Of a stretch of 64,000 bases of DNA, positions 45,990 through 55,126 are shown in pieces. Under the pieces are notes generated by a model that did no database searches, was not told where the DNA came from, and worked only from the letters and a program-made list of their open reading frames with translations. Source of the DNA: Aradus depressus (taxonomy: Eukaryota; Arthropoda; Insecta; Hemiptera; Aradidae); assembly GCA_963662175.1 (NCBI GenBank), contig OY759214.1, forward strand, positions 5,642,001 through 5,706,000. The letters are read 5' to 3'. Both the position numbers and the translations under genes were made by a program. How positions within the stretch are numbered: the first letter of the stretch is position 1; the number at the start of each line of letters is the position of its first letter.

Positions 45990-46445
45990 CTCACCTTAAC
46001 GTAATACTTTAAACTTTCAGCTAGGGCTTTGCAAACTTCTGGAATAATGAGAGAAATAGCTTGTTTCGATATCTTAAAAAGATACTGAAGACTAACATAT
46101 GAATCTCCTGTTGCTAGAAATCTTAACGTCAGTGCCAATTTTTCCTTCAAAGATATGGATTCTCTAAATTTAGAGTTTTGTTTTCAACTTTTGGTCCAAT
46201 CAAGTTAATAAATAGTTCTAAATCATCTACAGATACACGTAAATATTTTTTGAAATGAACCAAATAGTCAACAAGCTATCTCCACCTTCATGGTTTCTGT
46301 GTTTGTACAAATCTTTCATCCAGTAGCGTCTTCCTTTTTTTGATTTCTTTTGCTTAAGCAAACGGCACAAAACAATAAAAGCAGCACTTTTTTTTCTCAT
46401 TAACTCAGATATGATCAATACAACTTCAATGTAAGTAAAATACAA
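45990..46445 (-). pseudogene. Harbinger-like transposase fragment, N-terminal region
   Basis: Minus-strand readings KKGRRYWMKDLYKHRNHEGG, VSVDDLELFINLIGPKVEN, SLKEKLALTLRFLATGDSYV, then SLQYLFKISKQAISLIIPEV and CKALAESLKYYVK before GTGAGT. This is the N-terminal half of PIF/Harbinger transposases (RRYW...H, F..L..L..P, I...LA.TLRFLATG, SY..L...F.IS). Frames are broken; the DDE part is absent. Confidence 0.7.
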
Positions 46446-46846
46446 CTATAAATGACTATGGAAATAAAATAGAGAGAAAAGTTTTGGGGTGTAGGTTATA
46501 AAAATAAAAAAATGAATTTGGAATTGTTTGGAAGCGTCCACACTTGAACAGCATGCGGCGCAAATCTCTTTGATGTTCGTCAAAAAACCTACAACCGACG
46601 GATCGTGGGCGTTGAATGTGACAAAAATTGTTGTGTTCTTTTCGTGCGCCGCGTACGTCCACACTACCTGCTTTGCGGCGAAAATATTTGTGCCGCATGG
46701 GTTGTGCAAAAAATATTTGGAAGCTCTGTATGGCACAATGTACTCAATGTTCGCTCCCCCCTCCAAGTAACAGTTGCTAATTGCAACCTTCTCTCTAGCT
46801 CGGTCCCCATACGTCCATATATAACACAACATCCTGTACAAACTAA
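46446..46846. other. Transposon-flank sequence, non-coding
   Basis: Contains GCGTCCACACTTGAACAGCA and TACGTCCACACTACCTGCTT with GCGGCGAAAATATT, words that recur at 45473-45535. Probably termini of one or two Harbinger-type non-autonomous copies. Overlapping short ORFs on both strands are not convincing. Confidence 0.4.
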
Positions 46847-47651
46847 GGCCAGTCGTCCACTGGGACCGGAAAGTTGCGAAAAGTAGCGAAATCAGTTCGT
46901 CAGAATTCGGCCGAAAATGCACGAACGATCCAAACACGTGACGAGGTGGGGGACCGCGTCCACTAGAACCGTATCGTTCGTCAGTTTTCGGCCGAACAGG
47001 TGCGAAGTGCGAAGCGATCCCATTCTGCTGGGATTTTACGGACGAACAGGTGCGAAATCAATAAAAAATTACTTACATTTTTTGTACTACGTTTGTCTAG
47101 TTATTCGTTTGTATCGTTATTATGTACCTTAGTTTAGTTTGAAAGTATAAAAAAATACAGTTTGTGTAAAAAAAAAGTACAGTGATTTTTTCTTTCTTTC
47201 CACTTACCTTAATGTAACAGCCAGCCGTTCTTGTGGGGAAATCGCCACACCAAAATTACTGATTTTTTCGAGTCTTGAGTAGATGTTGTCAAGAATGTAT
47301 TGAAAAGTGTCCTTTTCCATTCGAAAATAGGAGAAGTGGTGATTATCATCGATTTGAAGGTCACGCCACAAATGAGAAAATTCGCCAAACTCTTCTCTTT
47401 TTTCGAAAATGGGATTCACCCACATTTCCCGTCTACGTCTATATCGCCTTCGTCGATAAATCAAAGGTGATAATTCCAACGCTAAAAATTTGTCGTCAGA
47501 ATCATCGAAAAAACCGTTCCGAAGAGCCATCCCGTCTACGCATTCGGACGTACTGAGTGGATCAATGGACGATCGGCATTCGCACGAACGGCTTCGCCCG
47601 ATTTCGTTGCTTCGCAGTTCGCAACTTTCCGGTCCCAGAGGACGACTAGGC
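46847..47651. mobile_element. Harbinger element, short, with TIRs and TAA target site
   Basis: Termini GGCCAGTCGTCCACTGGGAC + CGGAAAGTTGCGAA and, inverted, GCCTAGTCGTCCTCTGGGAC + CGGAAAGTTGCGAA. TAA lies outside both ends (46844-46846 and 47652-47654), the 3-bp target typical of PIF/Harbinger. 805 bp. It lies 40 bp upstream of the host exon at 47692. Confidence 0.85.
47204..47530 (-). CDS. Harbinger transposase first-exon fragment
   Basis: 108 codons: MALRNGFFDDSDDKFLALEL, RRRRYRRRREMWVNPIFEKR, EEFGEFSHLWRDLQIDDNHH, FSYFRMEKDTFQYILDNIYS and ISPQERLAVTLR, followed by AAGGTAAGTGG, a good splice donor. It is the N-terminal DNA-binding region of a PIF/Harbinger transposase. The rest, with the DDE triad, is missing from the 805-bp element, so it depends on other copies for movement. 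The frame is intact. Confidence 0.7.
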   Translation of the reverse strand: MALRNGFFDDSDDKFLALELSPLIYRRRRYRRRREMWVNPIFEKREEFGEFSHLWRDLQIDDNHHFSYFRMEKDTFQYILDNIYSRLEKISNFGVAISPQERLAVTLR

Positions 47652-47691
47652 TAAGTCAAACAGTGATTTCTGTACGTTTTATGTTATTTAG

Positions 47692-47762
47692 GTCTGGAAA
47701 GGGAAGAAGACTTTGAAAAAGCTCTGCTACATGCTTGGTCATCCATGTCTCTACTAGTGGAC
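47692..47762 (+). CDS. Module 2 exon e of the OBP-like micro-exon gene
   Basis: 71 nt, from GTTTTATGTTATTTAG to GAC|GTAAGT. In phase 1: (S)LEREEDFEKALLHAWSSM then SLLVD; ends on a codon. Strongly helical. It occupies the place of exons at 22791 and 57067 but has Trp-Ser where they have Arg-Cys, so the module's last Cys is absent together with that of exon d. Confidence 0.65.
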
Positions 47763-48141
47763 GTAAGTGACCTTCGATACTTTTTTTTTTAGTTTTTTCA
47801 AATTATTTATACATTTAATTAGTTATTTGGCAACGATATAATTAATTATCTGACAACTTTTCATTACTATGAATTATGACTAATGTTCTCTATTTTTTTG
47901 CCAGATATTGGACATTATATATTTATTTACTTCCCCGGTAGGGTGGTTCGAAAAAAACTTTTTTTTTAATTTCAGATCGCTATAGTGCACAAAAGTTGCC
48001 ATTGGTATAGACGTGAAAAAAGCACTAATTATTATTTTTTTATTAATTTGTCTTCCGGTCGCGCAATGCCATCGAAGTTAGCAAAAAATTGTGAAACACC
48101 TTAATTTTTCATAATTTTTTTAAGCACACCAGATGGTTTTA
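47763..48141. other. Intronic AT-rich sequence
   Basis: Includes CTTCCGGTCGCGCAATGCC at about 48054, echoing the arms of the following inverted-repeat element. Confidence 0.4.
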
Positions 48142-49610
48142 ATTGCGTTCCTATACCATGAATTAACTACTATAAGTATGTAAAATCAATATATTTGCAC
48201 TTATTATACATTTGTTTCATATCTTCCGGTCGCGCAACGTAGTACAAAATGAGTATAATTAGTAGTTTTTGCAAAATTTCAAAGTTTGACTGTTTAGTAC
48301 ATTTTAATCATACGACTTTTAGAGATGTTCAGAAGACTTTGTAGTACGTAATCCTGGCCTAATGTCACATTCAAGATGGCTTACTACTGCAAACCGAGTT
48401 TTGCGCCTCTACATCAGTGTGTCAAGCCCTTCTGAAAATCTGAGAGAGATTGTCACATTCATTCTCAAATGTTATATGTCTAGTGGCTTGCCATAAAAAT
48501 AAACCACAAATTCACAGATGGGACTAGACATGTTTACAAAAGTATTGAATCTACAAGGTACTTACCAGAAGAGCTGCTTCAAGTTGTTGATCCCGTTTTA
48601 CAACGGAATGCTTACTTTGTCCATCCCGAAAATTTACTTTTGGCTATGGTAAATGATGAAAGAAACCATATCCGAGAGCTGGGCTTTAGGCGTATCATGA
48701 AGGCAAAGCAAGCAATATCTGAAAGTGACTCTTTCAGAATCTTTAAACTACCGAACCTAAACTTTGAAGCTAAAGACTATACCGAAATTATCAAATGGAA
48801 CACCAGTACACTGACTCCTCCTCCACTGTTAAGAACATTGACTAATGAAGAGATAAAACAGTATGTGAGCAATGACTTCAAGCCTGTTATGAGTATAGAT
48901 GCTTTCCCATGCCATACACAGGCAGTTGAAAGATGCGTTAAGCTAGTGACCGAAGCTTCAAGTAGAGTGTGTGGACACAGTTCCAGAGACGGCTATTAGA
49001 TCCACATTACTGTCACGCTCAGCGATGCCAACTTTTTCACACAAATCCGAATTTCGATGTTTATCGATAGATAAAGACTAGAAAGGAAACATAAAGAGAG
49101 AGAAAGCGAAATAAATTTGTACATATTGTAAATAACACACCCTACTTTGGATGGTTGGTTGGGTACTCGAAGTGGTGAGTTCTGGGTCGTTTTGTAAACA
49201 AAATGAGCGAAGAGCTGCACCAACAATTGAATATTGAAACAAAGAAATTACCAAATATTTACTATTAGAAAATTTCTAAATTATCTGAAAGGAAACCGCC
49301 TCGCCTCTCTGTCCAGGTAGGCTACTCTGCTGTTTTTGACGAAGCTGCGCGACCGAATTCCACTTGAATATCAGTATGTATGCTTGGATTTTAAATATAT
49401 TATTGTAATAGAATTAAACTATAGCATCTCTAAAAGTCGTATGATTAAAATGTACTAAACAGTCAAACTTTGAAATTTTGCAAAAACTACTAATTATACT
49501 CATTTTGTACTATGTTGCGCGACCGGAAGATATGAAACAAATGTATAATAAGTGCAAATATATTGATTTTACATACTTATAGTAGTTAATTCATGGTATA
49601 GGAACGCAAT
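48142..49610. mobile_element. Element with 186-bp inverted arms around a coding remnant
   Basis: Bases 48142-48327 are almost exactly the reverse complement of 49425-49610 (ATTGCGTTCCTATACCATGA ..., ATCTTCCGGTCGCGCAAC ..., CGACTTTTAGAGATG). The 1.1 kb between them carries the frame described at 48362. No TSD or known terminal motif was found, so it may be a transposon or an inverted duplication around a gene fragment. Confidence 0.55.
48362..48999 (+). pseudogene. Remnant of a widespread uncharacterised arthropod protein family
   Basis: Reads MSHSRWLTTANRVLRLYISV, then a stop and frameshift near 48496-48510, then YKSIESTRYLPEELLQVVDP, VLQRNAYFVHPENLLLAMVN, RNHIRELGFRRIMKAKQAIS and FPCHTQAVERCVKLVTEASS + RVCGHSSRDGY. 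I know this signature (SRWLT.ANR.LRLY ... HPEN.LLAM..DE...IRELG ... PCHTQAVERCVKLVTEA) from many-copy uncharacterised proteins of arthropods that behave like mobile-element genes. No catalytic motif is evident. One break is certain; the end may be truncated. Confidence 0.6.
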
Positions 49611-49934
49611 AGTGACAGTAATAATTTAGATATTTTTTTGATTTAGAAAATAAGAACTAAGTTGAGAAATGCGGAGATATTGTGGGATTTGTAATAAATA
49701 AATTAAACAAACTTCTTATATACATTCTATGTACCTTCTTATATATTTATTTATACTTCTCATAGTATACTTACTATCGTCTGGTTCAGGTATAAAGTTG
49801 CTGATCCCTTCTTATACGACAGGTAATGGACGTTGGAATTTCCCCATGGCTGTATAGTTAGTAATTTGTTGTGAAATATTTTCTGCCTTATCTAATACAT
49901 TGATAAAACTAAACTTAAAGATAAAAATATATAT

Positions 49935-50385
49935 ATGACGTGGCTATTACAGGACTTTCTTATACCAACCACGCTTACAGATCACTCTCTCCCCCCCCCC
50001 CCCCCCCCCCCCCCTGTGGTTGATACCACATCATAATATGATGTTTTTTTTCTTCAATTTTAGTTTTTTTATATTATAAAAAAACTAAAATTGAAGAAAA
50101 AAAAAGTGATATGACTATAACTGTACTTTATCCCTTTTTTATCCCCTCAATCCCTTTTTTACTGACTCTCCCTTCCCCCTCTCAAATTCGTTCCATACTG
50201 GCATTAGTGAGTATATTAAAGTAATATATTGGCATCAGCGGTTTTCTTTGTTTCATTGTGTGGGGTGATTCTGACAGTGACTTTCTTCTAACCAGGATGC
50301 CAGTATCAAATTAATTTGAGAGGGGGAGAGGGGGGATTGATCTGTAAAAAGGGATTGTATAAGAAAGTTCTGTTATGATCACATA
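49935..50385. mobile_element. Foldback-type element
   Basis: GGCTATTACAGGACTTTCTT + ATACCAACC and ACAGATCACTCTC at the left recur inverted near 50335-50385 (ATTGATCTGTAAAAAGGGAT, TATAAGAAAGTTCTGTTATG). Related pieces lie at 11031 and 50515. Poly(C) at 49991-50014 and a perfect hairpin at 50043-50105 are inside. Looks like a MITE family with inverted ends. Confidence 0.5.
50043..50105. repeat. Perfect 28-bp hairpin
   Basis: TTTCTTCAATTTTAGTTTTT arm and its exact complement, 7-base loop ATATTAT. Confidence 0.9.
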
Positions 50386-50734
50386 GAAAATGTGCCTTCA
50401 GTATTTTTTTTACAACTTTTATTTAAACTATTTTTTATTAGTTCACAAATGTAAGCGATATCTGGTAAAATAAACTTAGTAAAAACTGAAAGGCACATTT
50501 TATATCAGAACATTCTTATACCAACCATGCTTACAGATCACTCTCCCCCCTCAAATTCATTTCATACTGACAATGTTGAAGTCTCTATGTTAGTTGGTTT
50601 GGTTGAAGTAAAGTGGACAGACAGACAGAAGAACAATAAAGTTTCTTGGTAGATCTACAGAACCCTAAAAAAACACCGGTCATATCATTCCCAAATCAGA
50701 AATACATCGACATTCAACTCATCTTTCTTTTCAG
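50386..50734. other. Intronic sequence with a foldback-family fragment
   Basis: CTTATACCAACCATGCTTAC and CTCTCCCCCCTCAAATTCAT (about 50515-50565) belong to the foldback family. Ends in the T-rich acceptor CTTTCTTTTCAG. Confidence 0.45.
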
Positions 50735-50764
50735 ACCTCCGGTGACGAGTGGCTCCATTCGGAG
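50735..50764 (+). CDS. Linker exon f (30 nt) between modules 2 and 3
   Basis: TSGDEWLHSE between ACTCATCTTTCTTTTCAG and GAG|GTAAAC. Ten codons, phase 0-0, fitting between exon e (ends on a codon) and the exon at 51943 (starts on a codon). A ten-codon candidate stands at the same place after module 3 (57476). I found none between modules 1 and 2, where exon a is longer. Very short, so confidence rests on the splice signals and phase. Confidence 0.45.
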
Positions 50765-50992
50765 GTAAACATTTTAAATAATCCATATTTTCTTTTGTGT
50801 ATATAAATGTTTTTTCTCCGTTTTGTGTAACGTCCTCACATACTTCCAATTAGGGCAGAAAAAACGCTGTGTTCTCTGCAGATTGCTGCCATTTTCTAAC
50901 TATAAAACGGACTGTTGCAACTGCAGTTTTCCCTCAATTCATTCAACTTACTTTCCGTTGAACAAATTAAAGAGCAAATGACGTGGATTTGA

Positions 50993-51128
50993 TCCGGGAA
51001 CCTTCACACCAGGAAGCAGCTCTCCAACCTTGTGTGTGTCATTTTGTTGTACCATTCCTATCCGGGAACCTTCACACCAGGAAGCAGCTCTCCAACCTTG
51101 TGTGTGTCATTTTGTTGTACCATTCCTA
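50993..51128. repeat. 68-bp tandem duplication
   Basis: CCGGGAACCTTCACACCAGG ... TTTTGTTGTACCATTCCTAT occurs twice in succession, near-identical. GGAAGCAGCTCTCCAACCTT with GGATTTGATCC nearby could be part of a decayed tRNA-like SINE. Confidence 0.85.
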
Positions 51129-51329
51129 TCTTGACTCTTGTGTAATTTGAGCTACTTTTTGACTAACAAGGGGGGGGTCTGATTTCAAAGAAACTACGAA
51201 TAGAATATGTACAATTTTAAATGGACGACGAGCCTTTTCTAGACTACATTTTAAAGTCAAAAATAGTAAATTAACTCGTCTCGCAAAATGTTCATTATTG
51301 TGAGAAACATCTTCCTCCTGGATCCGCAT

Positions 51330-51776
51330 CAGATCCGCAGGTGGTCTACTACCCCAGCTGACACAGTCTCAGATCCGCAGGTGGTCTACTACCCCAGCTG
51401 ACACAGTCTCAGATCCGCAGGTGGTCTACTACCCCAGCTGACACAGTCTCAGATCCGCAGGTGGTCTACTACCCCAGCTGACACAGTCTCAGATCCGCAG
51501 GTGGTCTACTACCCCAGCTGACACAGTCTCAGATCCGCAGGTGGTCTACTACCCCAGCTGACACAGTCTCAGATCCGCAGGTGGTCTACTACCCCAGCTG
51601 ACACAGTCTCAGATCCGCAGGTGGTCTACTACCCCAGCTGACACAGTCTCAGATCCGCAGGTGGTCTACTACCCCAGCTGACACAGTCTCAGATCCGCAG
51701 GTGGTCTACTACCCCAGCTGACACAGTCTCAGATCCGCAGGTGGTCTACTACCCCAGCTGACACAGTCTCAGATCC
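51330..51776. repeat. 40-bp minisatellite, about 11 identical copies
   Basis: CAGATCCGCAGGTGGTCTAC + TACCCCAGCTGACACAGTCT repeats with no visible difference between copies, so expansion is recent or homogenised. It ends about 165 bp before the exon at 51943. Confidence 0.95.
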
Positions 51777-51942
51777 AACTGAGCTCAAAGAAGGATGTCC
51801 TTCCTTCCTATTATTCCTACAAATAACGATCTCAGTATTTTCTTTATACACATATTGTTTTTTAAAACACCCTTTTTTCTCTTAGTCTTGTAGGGGTGTC
51901 TTGAATTTATGTATAGTGCTATATATCTATTTATAATTCCAG

Positions 51943-52021
51943 GTGGAAGAAAAACAGGTGAACCACAAGAGAGAAATAGCGGCACTTGAGTTCTGCATCG
52001 ATAAGTTTAACGTCATTGTTG
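51943..52021 (+). CDS. Module 3 exon a of the OBP-like micro-exon gene
   Basis: 79 nt from TTTATAATTCCAG to GTTG|GTAAGG. Reads VEEKQVNHKREIAALEFCID + KFNVIV. Phase 0 to 1; G plus AG gives Glu. Highly charged helix, with the first Cys at residue 18. Confidence 0.7.
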
Positions 52022-52318
52022 GTAAGGAGACTTGGGTCATTAATCAAGTTTTATATCTATAGATAGTATAAGGAAGTCATTTTTTCAATTTAGTTGAGCC
52101 GTCACACGGTGGTACTTTAGGCGACTAGCCCGGGAGGAACCATGCCTCCTCGAAATCCCCTTTCTCCAAGAGTGATTACATGGAAAAAACTGTTCTTTAT
52201 CAAAATGTTTAACGTCGAAAAGAGAGAGAAAGAAAAGAAATGTGTTTAATCCCTTTCGAAAAACCTTTTTGGCTAGCTTTTCGTGTAATTTATTTGTACT
52301 ATATATTATATTTTTCAG

Positions 52319-52374
52319 AGGAAGCTATTCAGCTGATTTATGATTTCGGATATCCAATGACCGATAATGAAATT
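52319..52374 (+). CDS. Module 3 exon b of the OBP-like micro-exon gene
   Basis: 56 nt, TTATATTTTTCAG to ATT|GTAAGTATA. Reads (E)EAIQLIYDFGYPMTDNEI in phase 1 to 0. 'Helix, then GYP-x-x-DNEI' leading into a Cys is what OBPs show between C1 and C3 (helix, Gly/Pro turn, acidic stretch before the C3 helix). The best-conserved module. Confidence 0.7.
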
Positions 52375-53599
52375 GTAAGTATATACATATACATATATTT
52401 AAAAAATAAATTTTTTTTGGGGGGATTTCCTAAGTCAACTAAGAAACGTTTTTCGTTTGTGTGTCTGCCTGTCCACGACATGCAGACACACCATTTTATA
52501 AAATCATGCTACTAAAAATTTTTATTTTCCTCTCCTCTTGTTTAAAAGAAATAGGTTAATAATTGTTCAAAAAAGTTATAAAATTTATATTACAATTAAT
52601 AATAAAATATTTAAAGATTAAAATTAAAATCAAATAAAATTACATTATATGTATTAATGAAAATTGAATCGATTCAATCGAGTACTTCGTTATAATTAAT
52701 TATATATATATAATAAACAATACAATTTGAAAGGTATGAGATATTGTAGTGGTCGTAAGAAACAAATAAATCAAATCAAATAAGATAAAATTATATTATT
52801 AAAAACATACTGAAAATAATAAAAAGCCTTATAAAATAAACAAACTATTTATTTTTACTAAGGATATAAAACTAATGGAGACTACTCGTATTCCCACAAT
52901 ATTTCACTTTTTTAAAACACTTTTTGCAAGTCGCTGAGATCGAATCGTTCTTAGTGCAATAAATCCAGACTTTCGCCGTAGGACGAGGCATTATAATTTG
53001 TAACTGACAAAATGAAATGTAAAAATAAAATAAAATAATGAAATCGTAATCACGTTACGGTTCTGTTTAAAATCAAACAAACGTATACCTTCAAAAACGA
53101 TAAACCATTTAATGTAAATAAGGTAAGAAATAAGGACGCATCACACAGACTGCGTCATCACATCAGACATGAGGTTATTACCATCTATATATATATATCA
53201 TTTGTCCGTGGACCGCAATTTGAGTTCAGTATTTTATTGCAGTAACAAATAAAAGAAAATTGTATGAAATTAAACGGTGAACGATTTTGATGAATTGAAA
53301 AATGTATATAAAATTTGAAACGAGTACTTAGAATCGATACAAGTAATATATATTCGATATCTATGTACTTGTTATCGAAAGTAAAGTATCGATACCAATA
53401 GTAATTGGCATTGTATACAAGTATCGATACTTTACTTGTATTGATAGACCCCTAGTTACAACGTTTTTACCATGAAGTTTCCCTTCTATTCTGTGCTGTG
53501 CATCTATTAACCTTTGTACGACCTGATTACAGTTCGCTGTAATATTTAATTTGGATAAAAGATTGTAAAAAATTCTATATTTTTCTTTTCCATGTTCAG
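52375..53599. other. Intron, AT-rich, no genes seen
   Basis: Mostly A/T. 53330-53450 has repeated short words (TATCGATAC, AAGTAAAGTATCGATAC) around a small inverted repeat. No coding signal. Confidence 0.5.
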
Positions 53600-53635
53600 A
53601 AGATCTATGATTGCTTCATGAACTCTACCGGCTAT
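53600..53635 (+). CDS. Module 3 exon c (36-nt micro-exon with Cys)
   Basis: KIYDCFMNSTGY between TTCTTTTCCATGTTCAG and TAT|GTAAGTATA. DCFM...GY is close to the C2/C3 helix of insect OBPs (KC-F/M-x-x-C ... G), with one of the two usual cysteines absent, as in Minus-C members. Same length, phase and Cys position as 5184 and 43194. Confidence 0.75.
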
Positions 53636-54323
53636 GTAAGTATAAGAGTACCATTTATTCTTCAGTGCTTAGTACACACCAGGGCCTGCCCGGCGAGGGG
53701 AGGGCACTGTCTCAGTGTTCTGACATCTTGTGTTTCTTAGCTTAGAATTTGAAAAAAGGAAGTAGGCATACGAGATCAGTCTGCTGTCCACGTGACTATC
53801 TGGGATAAAATGGAGGTTTTATTGTGTAAAGTTTCATATAGTTATCTAAGTCAGGTTACGTTACCTTTCTGTTGTCCAATATGGTCGATATAGGTAGTGA
53901 CAACAGTTTGTAGTTATGCAACCTTCTAGTTTGTTACCTATATCAGGTTGTGTCAAGATAAGTAGAGTTTGGGTGTTTATGATAATTCATAAGTATATTG
54001 TTTTGTGTTCCCCCGGGCCGCAAGTCTCTGGACTGTCCTGACATCTACCGGCAGGTTGTCCAGTTTCAAGACGTTAATGTTTTATATACTGTTACAAATG
54101 TTAGCTATGGTATCCATCGTTGCCTGGAAAATGTTTTTTTTTAGTCTAAAAAGTACAATACATACATTTTGAGTTTTGGGCTCAATTCAAAAACCCTAAT
54201 AACTGCCGATTAAATGAATTTATCGACCGATACGGTTCAGAAATGTCGGAGGAGTTGTGTTCACAAACTTCTGTTGTAGAGGTTAGGTCAATAACATTGA
54301 TATATTTCATTTTTTGTTGGCAG

Positions 54324-54468
54324 GCTATAAGAGATGAGAATGATTACATGTTTACTTTGGTCTATACATTCTACGTTGCATCCTGGAATAAACACCAGAA
54401 TGGAGAGAAAAAGACACCCAAGGAAGTTAGGGACCATGTCAACAACGTTAGAAAGGAATGTGCCAACA
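54324..54468 (+). CDS. Module 3 exon d of the OBP-like micro-exon gene
   Basis: 145 nt, TTTTTTGTTGGCAG to AACA|GTAAGA. Reads AIRDENDYMFTLVYTFYVAS, WNKHQNGEKKTPKEVRDHVN, NVRKECAN. Phase 0 to 1. The longest d exon. The Cys near its end is 52 residues after that in exon c. Its frame runs on past the donor into the intron to 54533, but exon e completes the pattern. A plus TC of the next exon gives Ile. Confidence 0.7.
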
Positions 54469-55126
54469 GTAAGAGATTACTTGATTTCGAATCTTTACTT
54501 CTTTTGAGAAATAACAATCTTGTGGGAAAATAACTTTTTCCTCAAAAATGTTAAAGCTGGAATTATATAAAATGATAAACCATCGTAAATCCTACTTATA
54601 AACGTGAACTTCCTTGATATTTTGATTGAAGCTCGTTTTTTGTTTCCAAGGTTGTCTTCATATCATACCGATTTAAACACAATTCATTTGGTAACACTAA
54701 AGGCTGCCAAACAGAATACAGATTTTAATATAAATTCCATTCAGACATTGGTGAAGCAGAAATGTGAGTACTCCGTCCTAATAACAGAACAAAGTATGTG
54801 GATTTTTTCTCAAATGCGAGGAGGAACATAAAATAATTTAAAGGGAGAATTAACATCTGTGAAAGTAATTACTTAAAATCCTCGAGTGGACATTCATCTG
54901 TAAACCTGAGGATAATGATTTGAACTAACTTAACGGTGTTTGTCCTCTTTCCTTGTGAGAACCTAAAGTAGAAGGGAGTGGGGGCAGCCCCATCCACAGT
55001 TCGTCTTGTTGTGTTTTGATAATTTTGCATGAGATCATTTTACAAGATTTGTTTTCTTATCTCCTTGTCGTTGCAGAATCCAAGACAAATGGAATCGATT
55101 GTGATGATTACACATATCATTTTCCG
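54469..55126. other. Intron start with dispersed repeat
   Basis: 54697-54836 and 54878-55000 match pieces near 4022-4137 and 4947-5060. No gene seen. Confidence 0.45.

Noticed and set aside
51330..51776. Regular identical repeats as a CRISPR array
   Set aside because: Units abut directly with no variable spacers, and the sequence is plainly eukaryotic; it is a minisatellite.
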